In this document: one piece after another, positions 43,159 through 52,344 of the stretch
Numbering within the stretch: position 1 is the stretch's first letter
How the letters are laid out: each line of letters starts with the position of its first letter
DNA from: Shewanella pneumatophori
Lineage (GTDB): Bacteria; Pseudomonadota; Gammaproteobacteria; Enterobacterales; Shewanellaceae
Reading direction: 5' to 3'
Assembly (NCBI RefSeq): GCF_023283895.1
Contig: NZ_JAKILB010000008.1
Coordinates: 1 to 64,000, forward strand
Length of the DNA stretch: 64,000 nt
The notes under the pieces: generated by a model
The model's input: the letters and a program-made list of their open reading frames with translations, nothing else
Told to the model about the DNA's origin: nothing
Databases searched by the model: none
Position numbers and translations under genes: made by a program

Positions 43159-44067
43159 CTAATCTTCTACCAAATTAAGCAAATATTGCCCATAACTATT
43201 GTGAACCATTGATTTTGCTATTCGAACAATATCAGCACTAGATAACCAACCACTTCTCCAGCCAATCTCTTCTAAACACGCGACTTTTAAACCTTGAACT
43301 GTTTCAATCGTTTGCACAAAAGATGATGCTTGCTGCAAGCTATCAAATGTACCTGTATCTAACCAAGCAAATCCACGACCTAACTTTTCAACCTTTAGTT
43401 GGCCCAACAGCAGATAAGCTTGGTTGATATCAGTGATCTCTAACTCTTTTCGGGCTGATGGTTTTAAGTTCTTTGCAATACTTACCACTTTGCTATCGTA
43501 AAAATACAACCCCGTTACAGCCCAATTTGATTGAGGCTTTAGAGGCTTTTCTTCAATAGACCGCGCCTTAAAGTCTTTATCAAATTCAACAACCCCAAAT
43601 CTTTCAGCTTGATCAACTTGGTAAGCAAAAATAGTAGAACCTGTTTCACGCTTTCTTGCTGTATTTAATAACTGACTAAACCCTTGCCCATAAAAAACGT
43701 TATCCCCCAAAATCAGGCAAACATTATCATCGCCAATAAAGTCTTCAGCGATAATGAATGCTTGGGCTATCCCTTCTGGCTTTTCTTGAACAGCAAACAA
43801 CAAATTAATACCAAAGTCACTACCATCGCCAAGTAGCCTTTTAAATAAAGGTAATTCTTCAGGTGCAGTGATGATTAGGATCTCCCTAATCCCCGCCAAC
43901 ATCAAAACAGATAACGGATAGTAGATCATGGGTTTGTCGTAAACGGGTAATAGCTGCTTCGATACGCCACGGGTGATTGGATACAGACGAGATCCTGCAC
44001 CGCCAGCTAATACAATCCCTTTGGTAGCAGTTTGGTTACTAGTAATATTTTTCAAAAGAAACACCAA
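43159..44067 (-). CDS. rfbA: Glucose-1-phosphate thymidylyltransferase
   Basis: The 302-residue protein is Rml[23 protein letters not shown] is the nucleotide-binding signature, [13 protein letters not shown] and LGDNVFYG follow, with VEEKP-like [18 protein letters not shown]. It makes dTDP-glucose from dTTP and glucose-1-phosphate. There is no ATG before the catalytic motif. The frame must begin at TTG (44067), GTG (44064) or another TTG shortly after, and no clear ribosome site is visible, so the exact start is uncertain. It is the first gene of the rfbA-rfbB-rfbC unit. Confidence 0.93.
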   Translation of the reverse strand: MVFLLKNITSNQTATKGIVLAGGAGSRLYPITRGVSKQLLPVYDKPMIYYPLSVLMLAGIREILIITAPEELPLFKRLLGDGSDFGINLLFAVQEKPEGIAQAFIIAEDFIGDDNVCLILGDNVFYGQGFSQLLNTARKRETGSTIFAYQVDQAERFGVVEFDKDFKARSIEEKPLKPQSNWAVTGLYFYDSKVVSIAKNLKPSARKELEITDINQAYLLLGQLKVEKLGRGFAWLDTGTFDSLQQASSFVQTIETVQGLKVACLEEIGWRSGWLSSADIVRIAKSMVHNSYGQYLLNLVED

Positions 44068-44174
44068 CCAATAAGCACAATTAAACCATATGCCAACAAT
44101 TATTAGCTAAGCCGAAAATTAATTTATGACCCATATTAAAATTTCAATAAAGTAATTCAGGTAAAATGAAGTAT

Positions 44175-44213
44175 GGCTTAAAAACAAGAAAACCAGCTCA
44201 ACGAGCTGGCTTT
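44175..44213 (-). terminator. Rho-independent terminator after the WbpM-like gene
   Basis: On the minus strand CCAGCTC and GAGCTGG pair with a three-base loop, extended by GAAAG/TTTTC, and are followed by TTTTCTTGTTTTTA. It separates the WbpM-like gene from rfbA, so rfbABC probably has its own promoter in 44068-44170. Confidence 0.82.
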
Positions 44214-44232
44214 CAGAGATCAGGCTATCTAG

Positions 44233-46206
44233 TTAAGAGACTATTGACACAACTTTTTTATTTTCAGTTTCTAATTCAACTTCGTTTGTGCGTTGTTGCC
44301 AAACTAAGTCACAGATCCCATCTGTTGGGTTGAAGCCAGTCGGAGCACTAAGCAAAATATCTCTAATCGCTTCATGTTGGAACTGATGACATGCTGAGTC
44401 TAATTTATTAAGGATAACCTCAAGCTCCTGCCAAGGTAGGTATTGTTCATTAGCTGTCATGATGCGCTCATGATCCGTACCTGTCACATCATCACCGATC
44501 AATAACTCCTCATATAGCTTCTCGCCTGGACGAAGACCACTGTACTCGATACTGATATCACCTTCAGGATTAATATCATCTTTAACTTCAAATCCGCTCA
44601 AGCGGATCATTTTTGCAGCAAGGTCGACGATCTTAACAGAGCTTCCCATATCTAGAACAAATACATCCCCACCTTTACCCATTGCACCAGCTTGAATAAC
44701 TAATTGTGAAGCCTCTGGTATCGTCATGAAGAAACGGGTGATTTCTGGATGTGTTACCGTTACAGGACCACCAGCTGCAATCTGCTTTCTGAACAATGGA
44801 ACAACAGAGCCTGATGAACCCAGCACGTTACCAAAACGAACCATACAAAAACGTGTTGAATGTGATTCATTCGCCAGAGCTTGTAACGCTAGTTCTGCTA
44901 AACGCTTAGTCGTACCCATTACGTTAGTTGGACGAACCGCTTTATCGGTAGAGATCAGAACAAATGTCTCTACTTTAGCCGCTACCGCAGCTTGAGCAGT
45001 ATAGAGAGTACCAAACACATTGTTTCTAACGCCTTCGACTACGTTATGCTCAACTAGTGGAACGTGCTTGTAGGCTGCAGCATGGTAAACCGTTTGCACC
45101 TCAAAAGCTTCCATTACAGCTTTAATGCGATTCTTTCGCTGAACTGAACCTAACATTGGATAAATTTCAACATCAAGCGCTAAACTCGCAGCCAAAGCAG
45201 CAAGCTCTCGTTCAATTGAATATAAACCAAACTCTGATAGCTCAAATAACACCAGCTTTTTAGGTGATTGCTTAATGATCTGACGACACAGCTCAGAACC
45301 AATAGAGCCACCTGCACCAGTAACCATAACGACTTTGCCTTTAATATTAGCAGTCATTAAATCTTCTCGAGGCCTAACACTATCACGACCTAGCAGATCA
45401 TCAATTTCAACTTCTTTAATATCGGTGTAAAGCTTATTACCGCTAACTAAGTCAGCCATAGCTGGCAAAGTAAGTACTTGTACTGCTAGTTGTTCTAAAG
45501 ATAACAAAATCTCTTTTCTACGAGATCTTGAAGCACTTGGCAGTGCTAATAGCACTTTAGTTGCCTGCTTCTCTCTGATCAATTTGCGCATAATCGATGG
45601 CGAGTGCACGTGTACGCCTTGGATCACTGTTCCATGAAGTGTTGTATCGTCATCGACAAAAGCGAAAGGATAGTATTCATGGCTTTGGACTAAAGCTGTA
45701 ACTAGTTGGCGACCACTTACACCAGCACCATAAATTATCACGGGTTCACCGACGCGCTTCATTCCTGTGCCAACAAAAGCACGCACCATAGTGCGCGTAC
45801 CGCCAATAAAAACGATAGAAAATGCGGCGTAGATAATAGGTACCGTTCTAGGAAGTTGAGATTCAAAATAGTAGGCAAATAAAACTAAGCTTATGGTTGA
45901 AACGAGCACACCCAACAAAATTGCCGTCAGTGCTTGTAATCCCATATAACGCAATACCGCACGATATAGACCGAGTTTAGCAAAACCAAGAATACTAATC
46001 GGAACCACACTGACAGCAAGTAACCAGTAGCTACCATTTGCTAATGCGTTAATATCGTCAACACGCACGAGTACTGCGCCCCAAAACGCTATGACTAAGA
46101 ATAAAGAGTCGATTAAGACACTAACAATTCGTTTTTCCACTCGCTTTAGCGAAAACAAACACTGCAAAAAATCCATTTTTTGATCCATTTGGCTCTGAGG
46201 CTTCAT
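44233..46206 (-). CDS. UDP-sugar 4,6-dehydratase of the WbpM/FlaA1 family
   Basis: The 657-residue protein has four N-terminal membrane segments (about 25-140), a CoA-binding-like Rossmann domain (about 150-260), and a large dehydratase domain beginning VVMVTGAGGSIGSELCRQI. Catalytic features are in STDKAVRPTNVMGTTKR, where methionine replaces the tyrosine of ordinary dehydratases, as in WbpM, CapD and PglF. RFGNVLGSSGSVVPLF is also typical. It should dehydrate UDP-GlcNAc or a similar UDP-HexNAc to the 4-keto-6-deoxy sugar for surface polysaccharide. It is transcribed towards rfbABC but followed by its own terminator. Confidence 0.92.
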   Translation of the reverse strand: MKPQSQMDQKMDFLQCLFSLKRVEKRIVSVLIDSLFLVIAFWGAVLVRVDDINALANGSYWLLAVSVVPISILGFAKLGLYRAVLRYMGLQALTAILLGVLVSTISLVLFAYYFESQLPRTVPIIYAAFSIVFIGGTRTMVRAFVGTGMKRVGEPVIIYGAGVSGRQLVTALVQSHEYYPFAFVDDDTTLHGTVIQGVHVHSPSIMRKLIREKQATKVLLALPSASRSRRKEILLSLEQLAVQVLTLPAMADLVSGNKLYTDIKEVEIDDLLGRDSVRPREDLMTANIKGKVVMVTGAGGSIGSELCRQIIKQSPKKLVLFELSEFGLYSIERELAALAASLALDVEIYPMLGSVQRKNRIKAVMEAFEVQTVYHAAAYKHVPLVEHNVVEGVRNNVFGTLYTAQAAVAAKVETFVLISTDKAVRPTNVMGTTKRLAELALQALANESHSTRFCMVRFGNVLGSSGSVVPLFRKQIAAGGPVTVTHPEITRFFMTIPEASQLVIQAGAMGKGGDVFVLDMGSSVKIVDLAAKMIRLSGFEVKDDINPEGDISIEYSGLRPGEKLYEELLIGDDVTGTDHERIMTANEQYLPWQELEVILNKLDSACHQFQHEAIRDILLSAPTGFNPTDGICDLVWQQRTNEVELETENKKVVSIVS

Positions 46207-46938
46207 AAAATACGACTACTTAATAACTGAAGAAATAATGATATAACGGGGCGGATAATAGCATATTTCAATACCAAAGTGCTGTAAGCTCTCAACTAAA
46301 AATGACCCACTTAGCTAAAAAAGTCGCAACCTAAGTTAGGCAAGAATCGCGGGGAAGTAAACAGTACACTTTTCCAACGATGATTGGGGATCCGCTATCC
46401 TCTGGTTCACTTGCTATAATACCAATAAACTCAAACCTCTGCGCTGACAAGCTAATAACCTCTTTGCTAAGCGAAACGCTGAAGTATGAAGCGCCCATAG
46501 GTAACAACATAAACATTAATTTAAGCAAATAGCGATATATCTATGAATTAGTATAGGCCTTATTATAGCAACACCGTGCTGGTTACATACAATATGAGCC
46601 AATCGCCTACACAGCTTAGAGAAGAAGTCTTACTATTTCAGCTGCTTTAATGAGGAGTAATCTCGACCGCTTGAATGATTAAACGTAGTCAAAACCACTT
46701 TTTGATTTAACTTGAAGCTCATATTCGCAGAGCTTTAGAAAATAAGCATACACAAGGCTCACCACTTATCGACTTTTCGTCTATCAGCATGTTGAACCAT
46801 TTGCGTTTAATTTTCGCTTGGTTAATCAAAATCGTCCTAGATTAAGGCAACTTAAGGACATGTGTACTCTTGCTCAATATGACATAAAACATGTTATCCC
46901 GATTCAACCGAATAGCGTTAATGACATCAGTCTCCAAG
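46207..46938. other. Gene-poor junction between polysaccharide genes and accessory DNA
   Basis: No complete gene is convincing in these 730 bases. On the plus strand, 46746-46955 is a 69-codon open frame without a start, which reads protein-like (for example RLRQLKDMCTLAQYDIKHVIP) and may be the tail of a decayed gene; I cannot name it. A minus-strand frame at 46331-46528 looks like chance. The stretch marks the change from polysaccharide synthesis to toxin-antitoxin and mobile DNA. Confidence 0.45.
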
Positions 46939-47319
46939 TTATTCGATATATTTGAACTCTTTAAATAGTTCACCTTTTATGAAATTGTCACGCGGTAAAA
47001 TAGCGGCATATAAACCAACACCTCTTAACACCCTGTTGAGCACATAAACATTCGCTTTTGACCTATCACTTTCTATTTCGGAGAGTATTTTTCTAGTGAC
47101 ACCGACCATCCGCGCATATTGCTCTTGGTTAAGCGACAACAGTTCAACCCGTAAAAACCTCAGAGCCTGTCCAGTTGTTTTTGTCCCTGTTAGCAAATCC
47201 CGACTCACAGCTAACATCAGTGCATCTTTTTCATTAGGGCCCATTTTTGAACGTTTAGCACTCAAAGTAGGGCGCCCTGCATTACCCGATGACTTTTCCA
47301 TTGTTAACAACACTCTCAT
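46939..47319 (-). CDS. HipB-like XRE-family DNA-binding protein
   Basis: The protein, about 126 residues, has a basic disordered N-terminus, then a helix-turn-helix of the XRE type (LNQEQYARMVGVTRKILSEIES, about 78-100). The ending KANVYVLNRVLRGVGLYAAILPR is the pattern of HipB-like antitoxins and related regulators. No HipA-type kinase lies next to it on either side, so it is an orphan. A TTG lies one codon before the ATG used here, and a second ATG seven codons later (47301) is possible. Target genes are unknown. Confidence 0.75.
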   Translation of the reverse strand: MRVLLTMEKSSGNAGRPTLSAKRSKMGPNEKDALMLAVSRDLLTGTKTTGQALRFLRVELLSLNQEQYARMVGVTRKILSEIESDRSKANVYVLNRVLRGVGLYAAILPRDNFIKGELFKEFKYIE

Positions 47320-47322
47320 CAA

Positions 47323-49195
47323 TCATTTTCTAATTTATACATCCGAAATGCGGTACTCTCGCACAATTTGTGGGATCCCACTTTCATATATGAACGAGTT
47401 GTTAAGCCCTCAATTGCCGGCGAGCAAAATGAAAGTGCTTATGGGTAAAACAAATATGTCGAGTCAGTGTAAAACGTCTTCAAATTATATTATACCCCTC
47501 CACATTATTGTTCCCATAACCGCGCATTAATTGACAACAAATCGAATTACTGAGTCATTTTAAGAACATTAAGTCAGTTTCTATAGATTTAATGAACCTA
47601 AAATAGCTCATTAAATATTGTGAACACGCACTCAAAATAGCGCTAAGGCGTTTTGACTATGCCTGATTTGAAAAGCAGCGCATTATAAGCGTGCAATAAA
47701 AACACCATTATTTCCCTTTAAGCTCTGGGAGCTTAGCAAACTCCAGTGCTTAAAACTGAACAGTCTTTAACTATAGAACCATCTGAGGCTATGTTGACTA
47801 ACATATAAAATAACTTTATTTATCCCATGTGACGTTTTAATTCAGATCAACTAGTCATGTTGCTTTGTTAACGACCCAAAATCAGGCTCTTGTACCGATA
47901 GAAGAGGTATCAAGCATACTTTGCCTATACTCTAATGACTTAGCTGATAGTCGCCGCAACAAAGTCCCCAGTTCAAGCCAGCTCGCTCGGAGGAAGCCTC
48001 AATGCGGACTTTGCCCTGGTAAATCCAGGTTATTTTGTTTGCTCCCATATCCACATAGACTGTCTTTTGATTCGATTAAACACTCTATTCGGATCACAGT
48101 ATGATGCGATTAGAAGGGGATCAAATCATCAAAAGTCTGCCCATTGACAGGTTAACAGTTGTCACCCGCAACAAAGCACACCGTAATCAATTGAAATAAA
48201 TAACAATTAAAAACTAAATGGTTATACATTATTAGTTATATGTGCTCCCTCTGTGTCGATATTTAATAACTTAATCTCCCCCTCAACAAGTAATAACCCA
48301 GCGACTACCTGAAGTAACCATCGCATCAAGGTGCAACAAAGTATTACTAAGAGTAACCATCAAGTTGCTACTGCGAGCTTTTACTAAAAACAATGCGCAT
48401 TGCTACGACCTATAGTAAGAACAAACCGTTGAGAAGGTCACGGTATGGCGTACAAATATTATTGATGGGGGGTGCAGTGGTGAACTAAAATTGCCAAAGG
48501 AATAGCCAAAATTATCCTGAATAACTTTGCCACCAGAAAGTGCATTACTTGGTGTTACGTTCACCACTGGAACTGCTACAGCGGCAGGAGATGCCTTTCA
48601 AGATAGCGAGAGTTTCGATTGGTAATGCAGGTAAATGGTTAGCGCTATTCTACCGCACTCAGCAAATGCCAATATTACCCTTTAAATTTAAGGATTTTCT
48701 GCGCCCCGCCCCATCTGCATGAGACTGAAAACGGTCAATATCACTGCCTTTTGAGACAGTGTTAACTGAGATGAAAAAGCGATAACACTCACGCTAACTG
48801 CCGCTTGTAGAGCTGACAATGTCCGTGAACAACAGCAGAAAAGCACTATTTAGGCAGGGATGGCTCATCGAGTTAGGTTTTAATTTTGATGCGCCTTTTT
48901 AGTCGTCAGCATGGCTATTGTTTGCGAACGCATGCTTAGCCATTATTGCCGACCCGTCCCCTCTCGGCGGTGTCAACATCATGACCGAATGTCGAGCAGA
49001 CTTCCTGAAGTAACAGCAGTGTCTTTACCATACTAAAAATTATCTGAACTCCGAACCCGACCATTTTACGAGTCTCAAGATCAAATCGAAATCATTACCT
49101 TTTAAGTCCATAACCTTTCCGTACAAGTTGAATGTAATCATTATTTGAATGATTGTTTCTGATGTTACGAAATACGTCCGTACATAGGAGGAATG
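47323..49195. other. Long gene-poor stretch with decayed fragments
   Basis: Nearly 1.9 kb contains no complete gene that I trust. Several short protein-like fragments can be seen. One is a minus-strand piece near 47927-48070, in one frame reading YVDMGANKITWIYQGKVRIE with no start. Another is a plus-strand SymE-like piece at 48819-48902. The pattern is that of old accessory DNA worn down by stops and deletions. I found no insertion sequence ends and no RNA gene. Confidence 0.5.
48819..48902 (+). pseudogene. Possible SymE-like toxin fragment
   Basis: A 27-codon frame reads RKALFRQGWLIELGFNFDAPF before a TAG stop. The stretch resembles the core of SymE-family proteins (compare the xGxWLExAGF pattern), after which the family's strand-rich remainder is missing. 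It is too short to be functional as that family is known. The assignment rests on a dozen residues. Confidence 0.3.
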
Positions 49196-49369
49196 ATGGC
49201 AACAGCACGTTTAGATCTCCGTCTTGATGAAGAAATAAAAGCAAAAGCTAAAAAAGCATCTGCATTGCTTGGTATGAAATGTTTAACTGAATATATCGTT
49301 AGGCTTACGAACGAGGATGCAACACGCGTAATTGAAGAGCACGAAAGTATCGTTCCTAAACAAACCTAA
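49196..49369 (+). CDS. Truncated TacA-type (DUF1778) antitoxin
   Basis: The 57-residue frame begins MATARLDLRLDEEIKAKAKK, the ribbon-helix-helix DNA-binding start of DUF1778 antitoxins, and continues TEYIVRLTNEDATRVIEEHES. The family normally runs to about 90 residues, with a C-terminal segment that neutralises a GNAT acetyltransferase toxin; here a stop follows at PKQT. No acetyltransferase gene is adjacent. AGGAGG lies four bases before the chosen ATG, and another ATG sits one codon earlier. It may still bind its operator but probably not neutralise a toxin. Confidence 0.8.
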   Translation: MATARLDLRLDEEIKAKAKKASALLGMKCLTEYIVRLTNEDATRVIEEHESIVPKQT

Positions 49370-49473
49370 TAATAAACCTACAATGTCGAATGTAATAAAC
49401 TGCTGGGTTCGCTTTGTCCAAAAAGCAATGACACGCTATAATGACCGAATAAACAACCTAATTAGAGACCGCT

Positions 49474-49722
49474 ATGACGACAAGAATTTTAGCTGATGTA
49501 GCAGCAAGTATTACCGAGTTTAAAGCTAATCCAATGAAAGTTGCCTCAAGTGCATATGGTGAAGCAGTTGCTGTTCTGAACAGAAATGAGCCAGCATTTT
49601 ATTGTGTACCAGCAGAAGCTTATGAGTTATTGATGGATCGTCTTGAAGATTTAGAATTGTTATCTCTTGCTGCGGAGCGAGAAAATGAAGAAACGATTTC
49701 GGTAAACATCCATGACTTATAA
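49474..49722 (+). CDS. StbD/RelB-type (Phd/YefM superfamily) antitoxin
   Basis: The 82-residue protein matches the StbD antitoxin pattern. The N-terminal ILADVAASITEFKANPMKV binds DNA, then AVAVLNRNEPAFYCVPAEAYELLMDRLEDLELL. The acidic C-terminal tail (AERENEETISVNIHDL) is the toxin-neutralising part. It overlaps the toxin gene by eleven bases, the usual tight coupling. Antitoxins of this class repress their own operon together with the toxin. The pair is complete and probably functional. Confidence 0.92.
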   Translation: MTTRILADVAASITEFKANPMKVASSAYGEAVAVLNRNEPAFYCVPAEAYELLMDRLEDLELLSLAAERENEETISVNIHDL

Positions 49723-49996
49723 GCTAGATTTCAAAAAGAGCGCATATAAAGAGTGGAGTAAGCTAGGTGCAACGCTTCGTGAACAATTTAAGAAAAAATT
49801 AATTGAATGCTTAGAAAACCCTCACATTCAGGCATCTAAACTATCAGGAGCTGATAATTTATACCAAATCAAACTAAGACAGTCAGGCTACCGCTTAGTA
49901 TACAAAGTCGAAGATAATGTAATCACAGTCACCGTCTTAGCTGTTGGTAAAAGAGAGCGCAGTGACGTTTACAAGAAAGCGATGCACAGGAATTGA
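49712..49996 (+). CDS. RelE/StbE-type mRNA interferase toxin
   Basis: The 94-residue protein has the RelE fold signatures: YKLDFKKSAYKEWSKLGATLREQFKKKL, SGADNLYQIKLRQSGYRLVYKV and the final VLAVGKRERSDVYKKA. The basic residues expected for ribosome-dependent mRNA cleavage (KLR, GYRLVY, KRER) are present. It is encoded after and overlapping its antitoxin, the normal order for StbD/StbE and RelB/RelE. Such pairs often stabilise islands and plasmids, matching its location in accessory DNA. Confidence 0.93.
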   Translation: MTYKLDFKKSAYKEWSKLGATLREQFKKKLIECLENPHIQASKLSGADNLYQIKLRQSGYRLVYKVEDNVITVTVLAVGKRERSDVYKKAMHRN

Positions 49997-50451
49997 CTAT
50001 AGCGTGTTATCGCCCCAATCTGCGTAATAGAAATCCACATCAAAATCATCAAGTACAATATCGTAGGCTTCAGCCTTTAGGTCTCTGTAGTGATAAACGA
50101 CCTAAAAAGAAGTCACGGGGAATTCGGCCCGGCTTGAAATTTGTCCCTGCGCCTTTCGTTGCTTGCTCCCTAGCCCTCTCTTGCTGGATAGTTATCTACA
50201 CACTCAAAACGGTAGGATTGATATTCGCTCATGCTAACCTGCTAGTGCTATGTATTAAATTGAAAGGTCTGAGCTACTGCACGCTTTACCTTCTTAGTCT
50301 TTTCTGTCAGTGTGGCGTTCCGTCAACCGTAAGCCAAAGGCCGTTCCGCTTTTCCGTCTTCGCTTACTCGGCTTTAACTTCTTAGCTTCAACCCACTGTG
50401 ATACACTTAATTGAGCAAAACCATAAAGTCACATGGGCATTTTTTATAATT
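49997..50451. other. Spacer with a short minus-strand gene remnant
   Basis: Between the StbDE and MntA/HepT modules lie about 450 bases without an intact gene. On the minus strand, 50101-49997 reads 34 codons ending at TAG, with a protein-like sequence (AEAYDIVLDDFDVDFYYADW) preceded by an in-frame stop, so it is probably the tail of a lost gene. A plus-strand frame over 49993-50385 has a random-looking composition. No terminator is obvious. Confidence 0.4.
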
Positions 50452-50874
50452 ATGTTTAATTTAAATAAAACATTTTTGATTAATTCTATTCTCACTAAAG
50501 TCCCAGATGTAAAACTTATCTATTTATTTGGTTCCTTCGCTAGTGGTGAACAACATTCTGAAAGTGATTTAGATATTGCTATATTGCCAGCTAAGGCACT
50601 AGATAACCTTGACCGTTGGCAAATTGCGCAAACATTAGCATGTGAACTCAATATCGATGTCGATTTAATTGATTTAAATACCGCATCAACCGTATTGTGC
50701 CAACAGGTTATTACTCAGGGAAAATTGCTATGGGGAAGCCAGAATGATGATAATTATTTTACGGTTAAAACCATGTCCATGTACCAACACCTGCAAGCGG
50801 AAAGAAGTATGATATTAGCCGATTTCACTTCTAATAAAGTGGCGCATAGCAGTAAGGGAACAACTAATGAATGA
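50452..50874 (+). CDS. mntA: MntA-type nucleotidyltransferase antitoxin
   Basis: The 140-residue protein is a minimal nucleotidyltransferase. GSFASGEQHSESDLDIAIL carries the GSx10DxD motif with both metal-binding aspartates, and DVDLIDL supplies the third acidic position. In the HepT/MntA system this enzyme inactivates the HepT RNase by adding AMP groups to its tyrosine. I start at 50452, giving MFNLNKTF; the earlier in-frame ATG adds an unconserved leader. It overlaps hepT by eight bases. The order nucleotidyltransferase then HepT fits the pair studied in Shewanella oneidensis. Confidence 0.92.
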   Translation: MFNLNKTFLINSILTKVPDVKLIYLFGSFASGEQHSESDLDIAILPAKALDNLDRWQIAQTLACELNIDVDLIDLNTASTVLCQQVITQGKLLWGSQNDDNYFTVKTMSMYQHLQAERSMILADFTSNKVAHSSKGTTNE

Positions 50875-51271
50875 TATTCTCATCAATAAAATAGCCACGA
50901 TCAAACGCTGTCTAAAACGTATAAATGATGTGTATGGTGATGGAACGTTATTTAAGCAAGATTTTACACTACAAGACAGTGTGATACTCAACCTACAACG
51001 TAGTTGTGAAGCTTGCATTGATATAGCCAATCATTTAAACCGCCAACATCAATACGGTATCCCGCAAAGCAGCCGAGATAGCTTAACCTTGTTAGCACAA
51101 AACAATGTACTGAACGAAGAGTTAGCTAATAACCTAAAAAAAATGGTGGGTCTAAGAAATATAGCGGTACACGACTATCAAGAGCTTAACCTTGACATTG
51201 TGATTCATGTTATCAAGCATCATTTAAGTGACTTCGAAGGCTTTATTGAAGCAATTAAAAGAAGGTCTTAG
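50867..51271 (+). CDS. hepT: HepT-type (DUF86) RNase toxin
   Basis: The 134-residue helical protein carries the HEPN active-site motif RNIAVHDY (R-x4-H-x-Y) near residues 103-110. The tyrosine is the residue modified by the MntA partner. HEPN proteins of this family are RNases acting as toxins when unmodified. The ATG overlaps the end of mntA. Both motifs are intact, so the pair is likely functional. It may act in island maintenance or in defence, two roles proposed for such modules. Confidence 0.93.
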   Translation: MNDILINKIATIKRCLKRINDVYGDGTLFKQDFTLQDSVILNLQRSCEACIDIANHLNRQHQYGIPQSSRDSLTLLAQNNVLNEELANNLKKMVGLRNIAVHDYQELNLDIVIHVIKHHLSDFEGFIEAIKRRS

Positions 51272-51359
51272 ATTCTAGGAGGAGTAGATCTAGCCACTAC
51301 ATTTTAACCAGGCAACATAAATACAGAACACTAAATTTTGCTAATATTTAGTGACTAGA

Positions 51360-51536
51360 TTATGTGATACCAAACTTTGGCGGCAAAGCAGGGAGAGGAG
51401 CCTTACTTTTTCGATTAGAGCCTGCCCTAGAAGAGCGACTTGCATTAGCAGGGAACTTGTTCTCAATTATCTTTTGAACGTACCGAAGTTGGCGGGCCGC
51501 TTTTTCAGCCTTAAGCTCTTCATAGCTATCACTCAT
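51360..51536 (-). CDS. Small basic protein, 58 aa, unrecognised
   Basis: A 58-residue frame with a clear AGGGG ribosome site upstream (a second ATG sits one codon earlier). It has a helical, charged N-terminal half (MSDSYEELKAEKAARQLRYV) and a basic, serine- and proline-rich C-terminal half (RSSRAGSNRKSKAPLPALPP). This composition suggests a nucleic-acid-binding or partner-binding peptide. It lies downstream of the Xre/ParS-type gene on the same strand, in the position where a RES-type toxin would normally be. It is not a RES protein. A perfect 8-bp inverted repeat (CACTAAAT/ATTTAGTG, 51329-51353) follows it. Confidence 0.55.
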   Translation of the reverse strand: MSDSYEELKAEKAARQLRYVQKIIENKFPANASRSSRAGSNRKSKAPLPALPPKFGIT

Positions 51537-51644
51537 CATAAGCCCCTAATTATTCGTTCGCTTAAATTATACTCAGCACAGTTCATTCGAAGCAAACTCC
51601 TAGACTTAACGTAAGCGAGTTACCGTTCTCCAGACGATAACCGA

Positions 51645-52034
51645 TTACGCATTAATAAGCCCATCAATGTACGCTTGAAGGCGTTGCAAGCATTGACGAT
51701 CACCATTACAAATGAAATCAATTGGCAGCATCCCATTAAAGGGTGAAGCATGATTAACCATGCTCATAAAGCCGTAGACGTTTTTTTGATTACTAAATGC
51801 TACGCGCAACCCAGCATGTATATTCAAAATATAACTAACTCTTTCGACTTGCTCGTCACTAAAGCTCATCTCTTCAAAACTCGAAGCTTCAACACTCAAA
51901 GCATCAAAATTTTCAGGTAATTTAAGTAAGGCTTGAATTTGCTGCTGGTTGCAATTCCACTTTGCTAGGAGATCCAATACTGTTTTCAAGCCAACTCGAA
52001 CAACTCTTGGCTCGGTACAATCGATATTTTGCAT
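51645..52034 (-). CDS. Xre/MbcA/ParS-type antitoxin-like protein, orphan
   Basis: The 129-residue protein has a helical N-terminus (VGLKTVLDLLAKWNCNQQQIQALLKLP). The C-terminal domain (EQVERVSYILNIHAGLRVAFSNQKNVYGFMSMVNHASPFNGMLPIDFI) is the toxin-binding signature of MbcA/ParS/Xre antitoxins, including the closing helix ERLRAYIDGL-like QRLQAYIDGL. The partner is normally a RES-domain NAD-degrading toxin, and none is encoded on either side. It may be an orphan regulator or a remnant of a broken pair. AGGAGT lies before the ATG. Confidence 0.82.
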   Translation of the reverse strand: MQNIDCTEPRVVRVGLKTVLDLLAKWNCNQQQIQALLKLPENFDALSVEASSFEEMSFSDEQVERVSYILNIHAGLRVAFSNQKNVYGFMSMVNHASPFNGMLPIDFICNGDRQCLQRLQAYIDGLINA

Positions 52035-52344
52035 ATAAACTCCTAAATATAGTGGTACTGAGAGCTAACTTATGGCACCCAAATTAATGCTATTGAAGAC
52101 TATTCCACTTTTCTGTCATATGATTATCAATGCTCGTCAGTAATTGATCCGGGCCCCCTAGTTTTTTCTTCTTGAACAAACCTTCTGGTCTTAATAGAAG
52201 AGTAATTTGTTCTAGTTAATAGCTTATAAGCATCTGATAAGTCATTGTTATTAAATTCACAACTTGTAAATTTTGAGCTTGTCTGTGTTACTCAAACATT
52301 AAAGCTGGCTCATCTAAGTTAATTGATAAGCCAGGTTGCTCTAT
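52035..52344. other. Gene-free spacer
   Basis: About 310 AT-rich bases upstream of the Xre/ParS-type gene and downstream of the large unknown gene. I see no gene, repeat or strong hairpin here apart from a weak AAGCTGGCTC/AAGCCAGG pairing near 52301-52337 (inverted GCTGGCTCAT...GATAAGCCAGG), which may end the large gene. Confidence 0.4.

Noticed and set aside
47865..48104. 79-codon plus-strand frame
   Set aside because: No ribosome site, and it overlaps an equally plausible minus-strand fragment, so neither is supported.
49993..50385. Plus-strand 130-codon frame after the StbE gene
   Set aside because: Composition is unlike a folded protein, and part of it lies opposite a better minus-strand remnant.
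51645..52034. Complete Xre-RES toxin-antitoxin pair
   Set aside because: No RES-domain gene is encoded on either side; the downstream gene is only 58 codons and unrelated.
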